Positions 49,137 through 57,868 of a stretch of 64,000 bases of DNA are shown here, in pieces. The notes beneath the pieces are model-generated. The model was not told the DNA's origin. It searched no databases and worked only from the letters and a program-made list of their open reading frames with translations. This DNA comes from Marivivens geojensis (GTDB lineage: Bacteria > Pseudomonadota > Alphaproteobacteria > Rhodobacterales > Rhodobacteraceae). Position 1 is the stretch's first letter. Each line of letters opens with the position of its first letter. The stretch spans positions 1,302,001 through 1,366,000 of the forward strand of contig NZ_JALKCU010000001.1 of the NCBI RefSeq assembly GCF_023540835.1, in the 5' to 3' direction. Both the position numbers and the translations under genes were made by a program.

Positions 49137-50897
49137 ATGCGTTCGAGCCTCTCTCACCGTCTAATCGCCGTTGCCCTGTTTTCGGGGTTTTTGGGCGTTT
49201 TGACGGGGGCTGTGTGGTGGTGGGGCTATGGCGCGGCCTTGGATCAATTGGCGCGACGGGGCCGGTCGGACTTGGCCTTGGCTGCCGACCGATTGACCAG
49301 CGAATTACAGAGCTTTCGTGAGCTCGCGGCCCTCGTGTCGGATCATCCTGTGGTCGGAGTCGCCTTGGCGGGGTGGGACGCGAAATCCACGCTTGCGCAG
49401 ATTGCCGATAAAACGGGCGCTCTCGATGTGACGGTGTCGAACACGGAAGGCGACGTTCTGGCCAGCGCCCGTGGGATAGCGGCGCCACAGGTCGATCGCT
49501 ACGGGTTCAAACGCGCAATGAGCGGCGCACTAGGCGTCGATCACTATTTCAGCGAACCCTTCGGGCGGCGTGTGTTCACCTTTACCTCGCCCGTTTTCAG
49601 CACCGAAGGTCCCGTTGTGGGCGCGGTAACTGTCACCGTCGACGTCGAAGCGATCGAGGCCTCGTGGCGCGGCGATCGTCCTGCGGTTCTGTTCACCGAT
49701 GAGTTGGACGTTGTCTTTGTCTCAAACCGTTCTGAATTGGTGTTCCGTTCGCGATCGAATGACATTTCCGCTGCGGCTGACAGCGATGACTACCGCGCCG
49801 ACGACATTGCGCCGTTCTTTGACTACGACAGCAGGATGCGTGGACCACATGATATCTGGGCAATCGATGGCGGGCGTTACCTCCCGAATGAAGCGCTGCA
49901 TTTGACGCTCAGTATGCCAACCGTTGGCCTGATGGGGGAGGCACTGTTGGATGTGGCTCCTGCAAGGCAGATCGCGGGGCTTCAAGCCGCAGTTGCGGCG
50001 GCGTTGTCACTGGCGTTCGGCGCATTGTTGTTTCTGGCGACTGAACGGCGGCGGACATTGGCGCGGGCAAACCAATTGCTTGAGGCGCGAGTGAAACGGC
50101 GGACGTCAGAGCTAGAAGCCGTTGCCGTGAATCTCCGTCGTGAGGTGGCTGAACGCACCGCAGCAGAGGCGCGGTTGAAAAAGGCGCAGGATGATCTGGT
50201 GCAAGCGGGCAAGCTATCGGCCTTGGGGCAAATGTCGGCTGGCATCAGTCATGAATTGAACCAACCGCTCATGGCGATCCGATCTTTTGCTGAAAACGCC
50301 GAAGCGTTTCTTGAACGGGGCAACCCCGAACGGGCCGCCGAAAACCTGAATCGTATTTCTGAACTTGTCCGCCGCATGGGGCGCATCATTCGAAACCTGC
50401 GGGCCTTTTCTCGTCAAGAGAGCGAACCGCTCACCAATGTTGAGGTTGGCGCCGCGATTGAAGCCGCGATGGAGATGGCTGCAACCAAAGCACGCCAAGA
50501 AGGCGCGGTTTTGCACTGGAAAAAAACCGATGCACCGATTTGGGTTAGGGCAGGGGAAGTGCGCTTGCAGCAGGTGGTGTTGAACCTCATTTCCAACGCC
50601 ATCGACGCGATGGAAGGCCAAGATGATAAGGCTGTGCATATCGACGTGATGGTAGGGGATCGTGTGACGGTTTCTGTGCGTGATGCAGGGCCCGGGATTG
50701 CAGAGCCTGAAAAGATCTTTGATCCGTTCTATTCGACCAAACAGGTTGGTGCTGCCGAAGGCATGGGGCTGGGCCTTTCGATTTCCTATGGTCTGGTGCA
50801 GAGTTTTGGCGGCGCAATACGTGGTCGCAATCATCCCGAGGGCGGTGCTATATTTACCGTTGAATTGGACGCTACAAAAGGACGGGACGCAGCATGA
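49137..50897 (+). CDS. dctB: Sensor histidine kinase of a C4-dicarboxylate system (DctB-like)
   Basis: The 586-residue kinase has an N-terminal membrane helix, a periplasmic double-PAS/Cache-like sensor domain (about 40-275) and a second helix (AAVAAALSLAFGALLFLA, about 284-301). A coiled coil leads to the H box with phospho-accepting His372 (MSAGISHELNQPL), then an N box (NLISNAIDAM) and a G box (GMGLGLSISYGL). DctB senses extracellular dicarboxylates. Its ATGA overlap with dctD indicates coupled synthesis of the pair. Confidence 0.9.
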   Translation: MRSSLSHRLIAVALFSGFLGVLTGAVWWWGYGAALDQLARRGRSDLALAADRLTSELQSFRELAALVSDHPVVGVALAGWDAKSTLAQIADKTGALDVTVSNTEGDVLASARGIAAPQVDRYGFKRAMSGALGVDHYFSEPFGRRVFTFTSPVFSTEGPVVGAVTVTVDVEAIEASWRGDRPAVLFTDELDVVFVSNRSELVFRSRSNDISAAADSDDYRADDIAPFFDYDSRMRGPHDIWAIDGGRYLPNEALHLTLSMPTVGLMGEALLDVAPARQIAGLQAAVAAALSLAFGALLFLATERRRTLARANQLLEARVKRRTSELEAVAVNLRREVAERTAAEARLKKAQDDLVQAGKLSALGQMSAGISHELNQPLMAIRSFAENAEAFLERGNPERAAENLNRISELVRRMGRIIRNLRAFSRQESEPLTNVEVGAAIEAAMEMAATKARQEGAVLHWKKTDAPIWVRAGEVRLQQVVLNLISNAIDAMEGQDDKAVHIDVMVGDRVTVSVRDAGPGIAEPEKIFDPFYSTKQVGAAEGMGLGLSISYGLVQSFGGAIRGRNHPEGGAIFTVELDATKGRDAA

Positions 50898-52129
50898 GCG
50901 CGAGACATGTTCTCTTGGTCGATGACGACAAAGAAGTGCGCGAGGCACTGGGGCAGACGCTCGAACTGGCCGATCTGAAACCGATCCTTGCAGGGTCGTT
51001 CATTGAGTCCAAAGACCACATAGCAAAGTCGTTTAACGGTGTCGTCGTCACTGATGTGCGGATGCCCGGCAAGGACGGGTTCCAGCTTTTGGAATTTGCG
51101 CAATCGGTCGATCGTGAACTGCCCGTGATCCTTTTGACGGGTGAGGCTGACGTGCCGATGGCGGTGCGAGGTATCTCTGGTGGTGCGTTCAGTTTTCTGG
51201 AAAAACCATGTTCGCCCAAAGATTTGCTGGCCACTGTTGAACGTGCGCTCAAAACCCGAAACCTAATCCTAGAGAACCGTCGTCTCCGCCGCGAGGTCGA
51301 GACGGGCGATGCGGCGGCACGGCTGTTGCGCGGGCAATCGGAACACTCTCATAAAATGCGGGAGGCCGCGCGTGCGGTTGCTCGGACGACTGCCGACGTG
51401 TTGATTACGGGCGAACCGGGGGTCGGGACGGCTAAGATGGCAGAGGTGGTGCACCTCTTGTCTGTTGGGTCGAACGCGCCGTTCCTTAAATTCTCGGCCG
51501 CCTCCATGACGGGCGAGACGCTGGCGGTCGCGCTGCGGGATGCGGCGGATGGGTCGATCTTTTTGGACGAGGTGTTGCGGTTGTCACCCGCCGCGCAATT
51601 TGCGCTCCTTGACGCGATGGAAGGGCATGATCGGCCTCGTATCATTGCGGGCACATATGCCGACCTTTCCAAAGAGGTAGAAGAGGGACGGTTTTCGCCC
51701 GACTTGTTCTATAGGTTGCAGGCGGCAACCATTCGTATTCCGCCGCTGCGGGAACGTCCCGAAGATATTCCAGTGCTGTTCCGTCACTACGTCGATATCG
51801 CCTGTGAGCAATCTGACCTTCCTGTGCCAGAGATCACGCCAGAAGTGATTTCAAAACTTATGGCCCAAGATTGGCCGGGCAATGCACGGTCCCTGATGAA
51901 TGCAGCTATGCGCTTTGCTATGGGGCTGTCGGATGGCGAAGGGACACATGCCGAAGAATTGGGTCTTGCCGAACAAATGGCACAGGTTGAACGGTCACTT
52001 ATCATAGCAGCGCTGACCCGTCACAACGGCAATGCGACTGTCGCGGCAAAGCACCTGAAACTGCCGCGAAAGACTTTCTACGACAAACTCGCAAAGCACG
52101 CGATTAAGGCCGAGCTTTACCGCGATTGA
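50894..52129 (+). CDS. dctD: DctD-type response regulator lacking GAFTGA and Walker A lysine
   Basis: The 411-residue NtrC-family regulator has a normal receiver (Asp10/11, phospho-acceptor Asp54, Lys104) and a C-terminal Fis-type helix-turn-helix (NGNATVAAKHLKLPRKTFYDKL). The AAA+ domain is degenerate. The Walker A position reads GEPGVGTAK (173-181), where the usual GxGK lysine is Thr179. Between FSAASM (about 200-205) and Walker B SIFLDEV (221-227) only about 19 residues remain, so the ELFGHEKGAFTGA loop that contacts sigma54 is missing. The arginine-finger region DLFYRLQ and the WPGNARSL motif are kept. Such a protein should not open sigma54 promoters. It may act like Rhodobacter capsulatus NtrC, which lacks GAFTGA and works with the sigma70 polymerase. 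Likely target: dctP. Confidence 0.88.
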   Translation: MSARHVLLVDDDKEVREALGQTLELADLKPILAGSFIESKDHIAKSFNGVVVTDVRMPGKDGFQLLEFAQSVDRELPVILLTGEADVPMAVRGISGGAFSFLEKPCSPKDLLATVERALKTRNLILENRRLRREVETGDAAARLLRGQSEHSHKMREAARAVARTTADVLITGEPGVGTAKMAEVVHLLSVGSNAPFLKFSAASMTGETLAVALRDAADGSIFLDEVLRLSPAAQFALLDAMEGHDRPRIIAGTYADLSKEVEEGRFSPDLFYRLQAATIRIPPLRERPEDIPVLFRHYVDIACEQSDLPVPEITPEVISKLMAQDWPGNARSLMNAAMRFAMGLSDGEGTHAEELGLAEQMAQVERSLIIAALTRHNGNATVAAKHLKLPRKTFYDKLAKHAIKAELYRD

Positions 52130-52172
52130 TCACGGTTTGATCTCTTTTTGGTGATTCACACTTCGTTTGGGG

Positions 52173-52190
52173 TGTGCGGATTTCCGCACA
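52173..52190. promoter_or_regulatory. Palindrome 1 upstream of dctP, DctD-site-like
   Basis: TGTGCGGATTTCCGCACA is a perfect palindrome apart from its central TT (8-bp arms, 2-nt centre). It resembles published DctD sites upstream of rhizobial dctA as I remember them. It lies 212 nt upstream of the dctP start and 43 nt after dctD. Confidence 0.65.
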
Positions 52191-52206
52191 TCCAGCGCTA
52201 ACAGTG

Positions 52207-52224
52207 TGTGTGGATTTCCGCCAC
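52207..52224. promoter_or_regulatory. Palindrome 2 upstream of dctP, imperfect copy
   Basis: TGTGTGGATTTCCGCCAC repeats palindrome 1 with one arm substitution on each side, centred 34 bp downstream. A strong and a weak site in tandem is the arrangement described for DctD at rhizobial dctA. Confidence 0.6.
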
Positions 52225-52252
52225 TTTGCAGCCGCAGAACGGGCGGATGGGA

Positions 52253-52272
52253 AAGTTGACTGCTGTCAACTT
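52253..52272. promoter_or_regulatory. Perfect inverted repeat overlapping a possible dctP promoter
   Basis: AAGTTGAC-TGCT-GTCAACTT is a perfect 8-bp inverted repeat. It includes TTGACT, a good sigma70 -35 hexamer, with AT-rich TAAATAAAA 15-18 nt downstream as a possible -10. No GG-N10-GC pattern of a sigma54 promoter was found between 52130 and 52401. The dctP start is 130 nt further on, preceded by GGGAGGAA. Confidence 0.45.
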
Positions 52273-52401
52273 GTTGTAAATAAAAGGTTAATAGCGAAGT
52301 ATGCGCCCAGCGCAATATAGCCTTGCGTGGTTTGCCTAGCTGTCGCTTTTTATTGTCACCCGCCCTCAATGGGGCGATCGAATATCCTTTGGGAGGAACA
52401 A

Positions 52402-53418
52402 ATGAAATTCATGAAATACGCGGTATCCGCCGCTGCTTTGGCTGTTGCTGCAAACGCTGCTTATGCTGACCCGATGGGCTGTGACGAAGGCGAGATCGTC
52501 GTCAAATTCGCGCACGTGACCAACACCGACAAGCACCCCAAGGGGATCGCTGCAAGCCTGCTCCAGTCGCGTGTAAACGCTGAGATGGACGGCACGATGT
52601 GCGTCGAAGTTTACCCGAACTCGACCCTCTACAACGATGACCAAGTTCTCGAAGCGATGCTTCAGGGTGACGTTCAGCTCGCTGCACCGTCGCTGTCGAA
52701 GTTCGAAACCTTCACCAAACAATTCCGCATCTTCGACCTCCCGTTCATGTTTGTGAACATCGAAGCTGTTGACGCATTCCAATCGTCTGACACTGGTCAG
52801 GCAATGCTCGACTCCATGCAGCGCCGTGGCCTGCAGGGTCTGGGTTTCTGGCACAACGGTCTGAAGCAGTTCTCGGCGAACGTTCCGCTGATCGCACCTG
52901 AGGATGCTGCTGGCCTGAAATTCCGCGTCCAGACCTCGGACGTTCTGGTTGCTCAGATGGAAGCACTGAACGCGTCGCCGCAGCCGATGGCATTCTCCGA
53001 AGTTTACGGCGCGCTTCAAACTGGCGTCGTTGACGGTCAAGAGAACACCTGGTCGAACGTTTATGGTCAGAAGTTCTTTGAAGTTCAGGACGGCACCACT
53101 GAAACCAACCACGGTGTTCTGGACTACCTCGTTGTGGCTTCGGTTGACTGGCTCGACAGCCTTGATCCGGCGACCCGTGATCAGTTCCTGACCATCTTCA
53201 ACGAAGTGACCACCGAGCGTAACGCTGCTGTTGGCCAAGTCGACGCAGAAGCACGTCAGGCGATCATCGATGCTGGCGGCGAAATCCGCGTTCTGACACC
53301 AGAGCAGCGTCAAGCTTGGGTTGATGCGATGCAGCCGGTTTGGGCGAAGTTCCTTGAGGACGTAGGCCAAGAAAACATCGACGCTGCACAGGCATTCAAC
53401 GCTCAGTTCGGCGGTTAA
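52402..53418 (+). CDS. dctP: TRAP transporter substrate-binding protein (C4-dicarboxylate)
   Basis: The 338-residue periplasmic protein has a Sec signal peptide (MKFMKYAVSAAALAVAANAAYA, cut after residue 22). It has the DctP fold: VKFAHVTNTDKHPKG, VEVYPNSTLYNDDQVLEAML, GLKFRVQTSDVL with the substrate-binding Arg, and EVYGALQTGVVDGQENTW. It binds dicarboxylates such as malate, succinate or fumarate for the DctQM permease. Codon use is strongly biased, suggesting high expression. Confidence 0.95.
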   Translation: MKFMKYAVSAAALAVAANAAYADPMGCDEGEIVVKFAHVTNTDKHPKGIAASLLQSRVNAEMDGTMCVEVYPNSTLYNDDQVLEAMLQGDVQLAAPSLSKFETFTKQFRIFDLPFMFVNIEAVDAFQSSDTGQAMLDSMQRRGLQGLGFWHNGLKQFSANVPLIAPEDAAGLKFRVQTSDVLVAQMEALNASPQPMAFSEVYGALQTGVVDGQENTWSNVYGQKFFEVQDGTTETNHGVLDYLVVASVDWLDSLDPATRDQFLTIFNEVTTERNAAVGQVDAEARQAIIDAGGEIRVLTPEQRQAWVDAMQPVWAKFLEDVGQENIDAAQAFNAQFGG

Positions 53419-53454
53419 TCTATCTGGGCTGGCTTCGGCTGGCCCAGCTCTATC

Positions 53455-53485
53455 GGCGGGCGCTGCACTGGTGCCCGCCTTTTTT
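53455..53485 (+). terminator. Intercistronic terminator/attenuator between dctP and dctQ
   Basis: GGCGGGC pairs with GCCCGCC across an 11-nt loop and is followed by six T residues. It lies 36 nt after dctP and 26 nt before dctQ. Partial termination here would yield more binding protein than permease, as is usual in TRAP operons. Confidence 0.75.
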
Positions 53486-53510
53486 ACATCCAATGGTGTA
53501 GGGGACTGTC

Positions 53511-54191
53511 ATGGCGACAAAATATGTGCCCAAGGGGCCCGTATCGCGGGCAATCCACGAATTCGAAGAGACCTTTATCGCGCTCCTCTTGGGGCTAATG
53601 ACATTGGTGACTTTTGCGAACGTGGTGCTGCGATATGCATTTAACTCTCAGTTGATCTGGGGGCTTGAGCTGGTTTTGATCCTGTTTGCGTGGCTTGTGC
53701 TGTTTGGCATCAGCTATGGTTTCAAGGTGACGATGCATTTGGGCGTGGACGCTATCTTGGCGATCGTGAACCCGCGGGTTCGGTTCGTTATGTCGTTGAT
53801 AGCGGCTCTGATCACCTTGGCGTATATGCTGCTCCTGCTCAAAGGGGCTTGGGATTACTGGGCGCCGTTTGCGGGCTTTGATGCCACCAGCGGTCGTTGG
53901 TTCCCCACAGGGTTCGAAAACACCCGCGATCAAGGCTGGTATGAAACCGAGCAGATCCCGATCCCGTTCCTGCAAGGCTGGCTGGAAAACACCTTTAACG
54001 TAGGCGAAGCCTACGAAAAGATGCCCCGCCTTGTTCCGTATTTCATTTTGCCGTTCGGCGCATTCCTGATGGTTGTTCGTGTGATCGAAGCCACCCTGCG
54101 TCTGATCAAGGCCGGTGACGGTTCCCTGATCGTCAGCCACGAAGCCGAGGATGCCGTCGAAGAAGTCGCGGCCCTCAATAAGGAGAACTGA
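53511..54191 (+). CDS. dctQ: TRAP transporter small permease
   Basis: The 226-residue membrane protein has four transmembrane helices (including TFIALLLGLMTLVTFANVVLR and LELVLILFAWLVLFGISYGF). A periplasmic insertion between helices 3 and 4 includes FDATSGRWFPTGFEN. It pairs with DctM in the Na+-driven TRAP transporter. GTGTAGGGG precedes the start. The cytoplasmic tail is acidic. Confidence 0.92.
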   Translation: MATKYVPKGPVSRAIHEFEETFIALLLGLMTLVTFANVVLRYAFNSQLIWGLELVLILFAWLVLFGISYGFKVTMHLGVDAILAIVNPRVRFVMSLIAALITLAYMLLLLKGAWDYWAPFAGFDATSGRWFPTGFENTRDQGWYETEQIPIPFLQGWLENTFNVGEAYEKMPRLVPYFILPFGAFLMVVRVIEATLRLIKAGDGSLIVSHEAEDAVEEVAALNKEN

Positions 54192-54195
54192 TCCG

Positions 54196-55617
54196 ATGAC
54201 CGTCGCACTCCTCTTTTTGATGATCGTCGGGCTGTTGCTCTTGGGCGCGCCGATTGCGGTGTCGCTGGGCTTCTCGTCGATCCTGTTCCTGCTGTTCTTC
54301 TCGGAAACCTCGCTCGCGTCGGTGGCGCAGTCGATGTATCAGGCGATGGCTGGGCACTATACGCTCTTGGCGATCCCGTTCTTTATCCTCGCATCGTCGT
54401 TCATGTCGACGGGGGGCGTGGCAAAACGGATCATCCGTTTCTCGATCGCCTGTGTAGGTCACATGCAGGGCGGTCTGGCGATTGCGGGCGTGTTCGCCTG
54501 TATGATGTTCGCAGCCCTGTCGGGGTCGTCGCCTGCGACAGTGGTTGCCATCGGCTCTATCGTGATCGCGGCGATGCGTCAGGTTGGCTACACCAAGGAA
54601 TTCGCGGCAGGTGTTATCTGTAACGCGGGCACCTTGGGCATCTTGATCCCGCCGTCGATCGTTATGGTGGTTTACGCCTCTGCAACCGACGTATCGGTGG
54701 GTCGCATGTTCCTCGCTGGTGTGATCCCAGGCATTTTGGCTGGCGTTATGCTTATGGTCACCATCTACGTCATGGCGCGTGTTAAAAACATGCCCAAGGG
54801 CGAATGGCAGGGCTGGGGCGAGATCGGTGCGTCGTTGAAAGATGCACTCTGGGGCCTGTTGCTGATCGTGATCATCATGGGCGGTATCTATGGCCACCCT
54901 TGGATCCGCTTTGAAGAAGGGGCGAGCCTGTTCTACTGGAAAGGTGGCGCGTTCACCCCGACCGAGGCTGCTGCCGTTGCTGCGATCTATTCGTTCATCG
55001 TTGCGACCTTTATTTATCGCGACATGGGCCCTCTGGCCGGCGAAAACGGTGCGATCCCTCTTTGGAAGAAACCACAGGCTTTGGTCACGGCGTTCTTCCA
55101 CAAGGACACCCGCCGCACCTTGCTCGACTCGGGTAAGCTGACGATCACCCTGATGTTCATCATCGCGAACGCGCTGATCCTGAAACACGTGCTGACCGAC
55201 GAACAAATCCCGCAGCATATCGCTGGTATGATGCTCGACGCTGGCTTTGGCCCGATCATGTTCCTGATCATGGTGAACGTGATCCTGCTCATCGGTGGTC
55301 AGTTCATGGAGCCGTCGGGTCTGATCGTGATCGTCGCACCGCTGGTGTTCCCGATTGCCATGGAGCTGGGCATCGACCCGATCCACCTCGGTATCATCAT
55401 GGTCGTGAACATGGAGATCGGCATGATCACCCCGCCCGTTGGTCTGAACCTCTTTGTGACCTCGGGTGTGGCAGGGATGCCGATGATGAAAGTGGTCAAA
55501 GCTGCACTGCCTTTCCTCGCTGTGCTCTTTGTCTTCTTGATCCTGATCACCTACGTCCCATGGATTTCGACGGTCTTGCCGACCAGTCTGATGGGACCAG
55601 AGATTGTGGTCCGCTAA
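54196..55617 (+). CDS. dctM: TRAP transporter large permease
   Basis: The 473-residue DctM is the ion-coupled transport subunit with about 12 helices. It shows AALSGSSPATVVAIGSIVI, GTLGILIPPSIVMVVYA and the second half MEIGMITPPVGLNLFVTSG, which are the conserved re-entrant motifs. The start at 54196 follows AGGAG, and the gene is separated from dctQ by 4 nt. It is slightly longer than average owing to a loop around residues 240-310. Confidence 0.95.
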   Translation: MTVALLFLMIVGLLLLGAPIAVSLGFSSILFLLFFSETSLASVAQSMYQAMAGHYTLLAIPFFILASSFMSTGGVAKRIIRFSIACVGHMQGGLAIAGVFACMMFAALSGSSPATVVAIGSIVIAAMRQVGYTKEFAAGVICNAGTLGILIPPSIVMVVYASATDVSVGRMFLAGVIPGILAGVMLMVTIYVMARVKNMPKGEWQGWGEIGASLKDALWGLLLIVIIMGGIYGHPWIRFEEGASLFYWKGGAFTPTEAAAVAAIYSFIVATFIYRDMGPLAGENGAIPLWKKPQALVTAFFHKDTRRTLLDSGKLTITLMFIIANALILKHVLTDEQIPQHIAGMMLDAGFGPIMFLIMVNVILLIGGQFMEPSGLIVIVAPLVFPIAMELGIDPIHLGIIMVVNMEIGMITPPVGLNLFVTSGVAGMPMMKVVKAALPFLAVLFVFLILITYVPWISTVLPTSLMGPEIVVR

Positions 55618-55624
55618 AACGACA

Positions 55625-55652
55625 AACGGCGCCTCTAGAGGCGCCGTTTTTT
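55625..55652. terminator. Terminator after dctM
   Basis: AACGGCGCCTCT and AGAGGCGCCGTT form a 12-bp perfect palindrome followed by six T residues on the plus strand. It lies 7 nt after dctM and 20 nt before the convergent tpiA stop, so it probably serves mainly the dct operon. Confidence 0.9.
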
Positions 55653-55671
55653 ATTGGAAAGGGTGGGGAAA

Positions 55672-56421
55672 TTAAACGGCAGCTTCGAGCGCGTCGATGA
55701 TCCCGCCGAAGTCTGCGGCCTTCAGGCTTGCGCCACCGACCAAGGCACCGTCCACATCCTGAACCGCGAAAATCTCTGCCGCGTTCGACGGTTTTACAGA
55801 GCCACCGTAGAGCACGCGGAACGCATTGCCCGCGTCGCCGAACCGTTTCACCAGTTCCGCACGGATAAAGCCGTGCACTTCTGCGATTTGGTCGAGGGTC
55901 GGAACTTTGCCCGTGCCAATCGCCCAAACGGGTTCGTAAGCGATGACGGTATTCGCGCCTGTTGCGGCATCCGGTGTCGATCCATTGAGTTGGGTGCCAA
56001 CGACATCAAGCGTCTTACCGCCTTCGCGTTCGTCGAGCGTTTCACCGATGCAGATTACAGCGATCAAGCCAGCCGCAATCGCCGCCTCTGATTTGGCCAG
56101 AACGACGGCGTCCGTTTCACCGTGGTCGGTGCGACGTTCAGAGTGGCCGAGGATCACATGGGACGCGCCTGCATCAATCAGCATCTCGGCAGAGATATCG
56201 CCCGTATGCGCGCCGTTCAATTTCGCGTGGCAGTCCTGACCACCAACCGCAATCGCGCTGCCTTTGGCCGTGTCAGCCATACGCGCGACTAGCGTGGCAG
56301 GCGGGCAGACGAGGAGGTCCACTTTGGGCGCAGGGTAGTCCGCAGCGAGGGCTGTGACCTCTGACAGGCTGCCTCCGGTTCCGTTCATTTTCCAGTTTCC
56401 GGCAGCGAGTTTGCGGCGCAT
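55672..56421 (-). CDS. tpiA: Triose-phosphate isomerase
   Basis: The 249-residue TIM barrel interconverts DHAP and glyceraldehyde-3-phosphate. It shows AAGNWKMNG with the catalytic Lys, VILGHSERR with the catalytic His, [14 protein letters not shown] with the catalytic Glu, and [12 protein letters not shown] for phosphate binding. The start at 56421 has GGAG 7 nt upstream. Confidence 0.96.
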   Translation of the reverse strand: MRRKLAAGNWKMNGTGGSLSEVTALAADYPAPKVDLLVCPPATLVARMADTAKGSAIAVGGQDCHAKLNGAHTGDISAEMLIDAGASHVILGHSERRTDHGETDAVVLAKSEAAIAAGLIAVICIGETLDEREGGKTLDVVGTQLNGSTPDAATGANTVIAYEPVWAIGTGKVPTLDQIAEVHGFIRAELVKRFGDAGNAFRVLYGGSVKPSNAAEIFAVQDVDGALVGGASLKAADFGGIIDALEAAV

Positions 56422-56538
56422 GGGGGTCTCCTCAAATTTGGTTGAACTAGGGTTAGCAACTGCCGCGAGAATGGAAAAGCCCTTGCGTTCGCTGGCCATA
56501 TCTTAAAAAACGCGCCCCAACGTAAACCGGAGAGTGCC

Positions 56539-57456
56539 ATGATCCCGCGTATTGACGCTGCAGCCTTGATCGATCCCACGCATGAAGGCCATGTGCAGGC
56601 CATCGCGGATGTGAGAGTAGGGGCGTCTGATGTCGGGTTCCTGACCATCTATAACACGCCGATTTCTGGGGATCGCGTGCGTAAGGTCATCGAAGGATAC
56701 CGCCAGTTTTTCCATCTGCCTGCTGCGGCCAAAGAAGCGGTGGATATGGCAAAAACGGGGTCTAACCGTGGATGGGGTGCTGCTGGATCTGAACAGGTCG
56801 ACCCCGATGCGAACCCAGATTACAAACAGGTTTTCGATTGTGGTTTGGAGCTTCCTGCTGGTGATCCACTTTCTGAAGTGTCGGCCTATGCGCCGAACCA
56901 ATGGCCAGACACACCAGCGGGATTTGCCGATCTGCTGCGTGACTATTACCGTGATGCGACTGCGTTCGCGCTTGATTTACTGAAATCGGTTGCGGGTGCG
57001 ATTGGCGAAGATCACGATTATTTCACCGATAAATTCTCGACCCCGATGGCGCTATTGCGCGGGAATTTCTATCCAGAGCGGCCCGAATGGGCGACGGAAA
57101 AGGATTTTGGCATCGGCACTCATACAGACTACGGCTGTCTGACGCTCCTTGCTACGGACGGGTCGGATGGGTTGGAGGTGCGTCAGCGCGGCGGTGGCTG
57201 GATCGCGGTCAGCGCTGAACCCGGAGATTTCATCATCAACTTTGGTGAGATGCTGGAAATGTGGACCGATGGCCGGGTTGTTGCGACCCCGCACCGTGTG
57301 GTCGGGCAGGATCATGAGCGAATTTCGGTGCCTTTGTTCTTTAACCCGAACCATGACACCAATGTGGCGCCGATCGGGTCGGGCAAAGTGATCCGTGCGG
57401 TCGATCATTTGCAGAAACGGTTCGACGAGACCTACCTGCACCTAAAGCGCGCGTAG
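56539..57456 (+). CDS. 2-oxoglutarate/Fe(II) oxygenase, isopenicillin N synthase family
   Basis: The 305-residue protein has an N-terminal DIOX_N-like part (VGFLTIYNTPISGD) and the 2OG-FeII_Oxy core. The iron ligands are His195 and Asp197 in GTHTDYGCL and His252 in ATPHRVVG, followed by Arg261 and Ser263 in RISVPLFF that bind the cosubstrate. Family members include IPNS, ethylene-forming and flavonoid-type oxygenases. The substrate here is unknown. The start has CGGAGAG upstream. Confidence 0.88.
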   Translation: MIPRIDAAALIDPTHEGHVQAIADVRVGASDVGFLTIYNTPISGDRVRKVIEGYRQFFHLPAAAKEAVDMAKTGSNRGWGAAGSEQVDPDANPDYKQVFDCGLELPAGDPLSEVSAYAPNQWPDTPAGFADLLRDYYRDATAFALDLLKSVAGAIGEDHDYFTDKFSTPMALLRGNFYPERPEWATEKDFGIGTHTDYGCLTLLATDGSDGLEVRQRGGGWIAVSAEPGDFIINFGEMLEMWTDGRVVATPHRVVGQDHERISVPLFFNPNHDTNVAPIGSGKVIRAVDHLQKRFDETYLHLKRA

Positions 57457-57466
57457 GTCACAGCGA

Positions 57467-57832
57467 TCAGTCTGACTTGGTCAGGCTCTCGTCGAATTTG
57501 ATCGACTCGCCGCAGCCGCAGGCATCGACGACGTTCGGGTTCTTGAATTTGAACCCAGATTCGAGGAGCGAAACTTCGTAGTCGATCTCTGTTCCAAAGA
57601 GGAACATCTGTGCCATCGGTGCGATCATGACGCGAGCGCCGCTTTGTTCGACGACTTCGTCGAGCGGGTTTACTTCGTCCACGTAGTCCATGGTGTATTC
57701 CATGCCCGCGCAGCCGCCTTTTTTCACGCCAATGCGCAGCCCTTGATGCCCGTCCTTGGCCATCAGTTTCGCGATTTGCGCGGCAGCGCGGTCGGTTATG
57801 GTTACGGCCTGTTTGCCAGGAATGCCGAACAT
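57467..57832 (-). CDS. sufA: A-type iron-sulfur carrier (SufA-like)
   Basis: The 121-residue HesB-family scaffold or carrier has KKGGCAGMEYTMDY and the C-terminal DACGCGESI, supplying the three cluster-binding cysteines. It is the second A-type carrier in the window, and its neighbour is a SufT-like gene 36 nt upstream. The main suf genes (B, C, D, S) are not adjacent, so this is the separated tail of a suf cluster or an independent pair. Confidence 0.87.
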   Translation of the reverse strand: MFGIPGKQAVTITDRAAAQIAKLMAKDGHQGLRIGVKKGGCAGMEYTMDYVDEVNPLDEVVEQSGARVMIAPMAQMFLFGTEIDYEVSLLESGFKFKNPNVVDACGCGESIKFDESLTKSD

Positions 57833-57868
57833 CGGTCTCTCCTTGCCCTTTGCAGCGGGGCGGTCAGC

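Noticed and set aside
52130-52401. A sigma54 -24/-12 promoter before dctP.
   Set aside because: I looked for GG-N10-GC with TGGCAC/TTGC-like flanks and found none. This agrees with the missing GAFTGA in DctD.
54175-55386. Minus-strand open frame of about 400 codons opposite dctM, and similar ones opposite dctP, argS and the SPOR gene.
   Set aside because: All are His/Arg-rich shadows of well-identified plus-strand genes and lack ribosome-binding sites.
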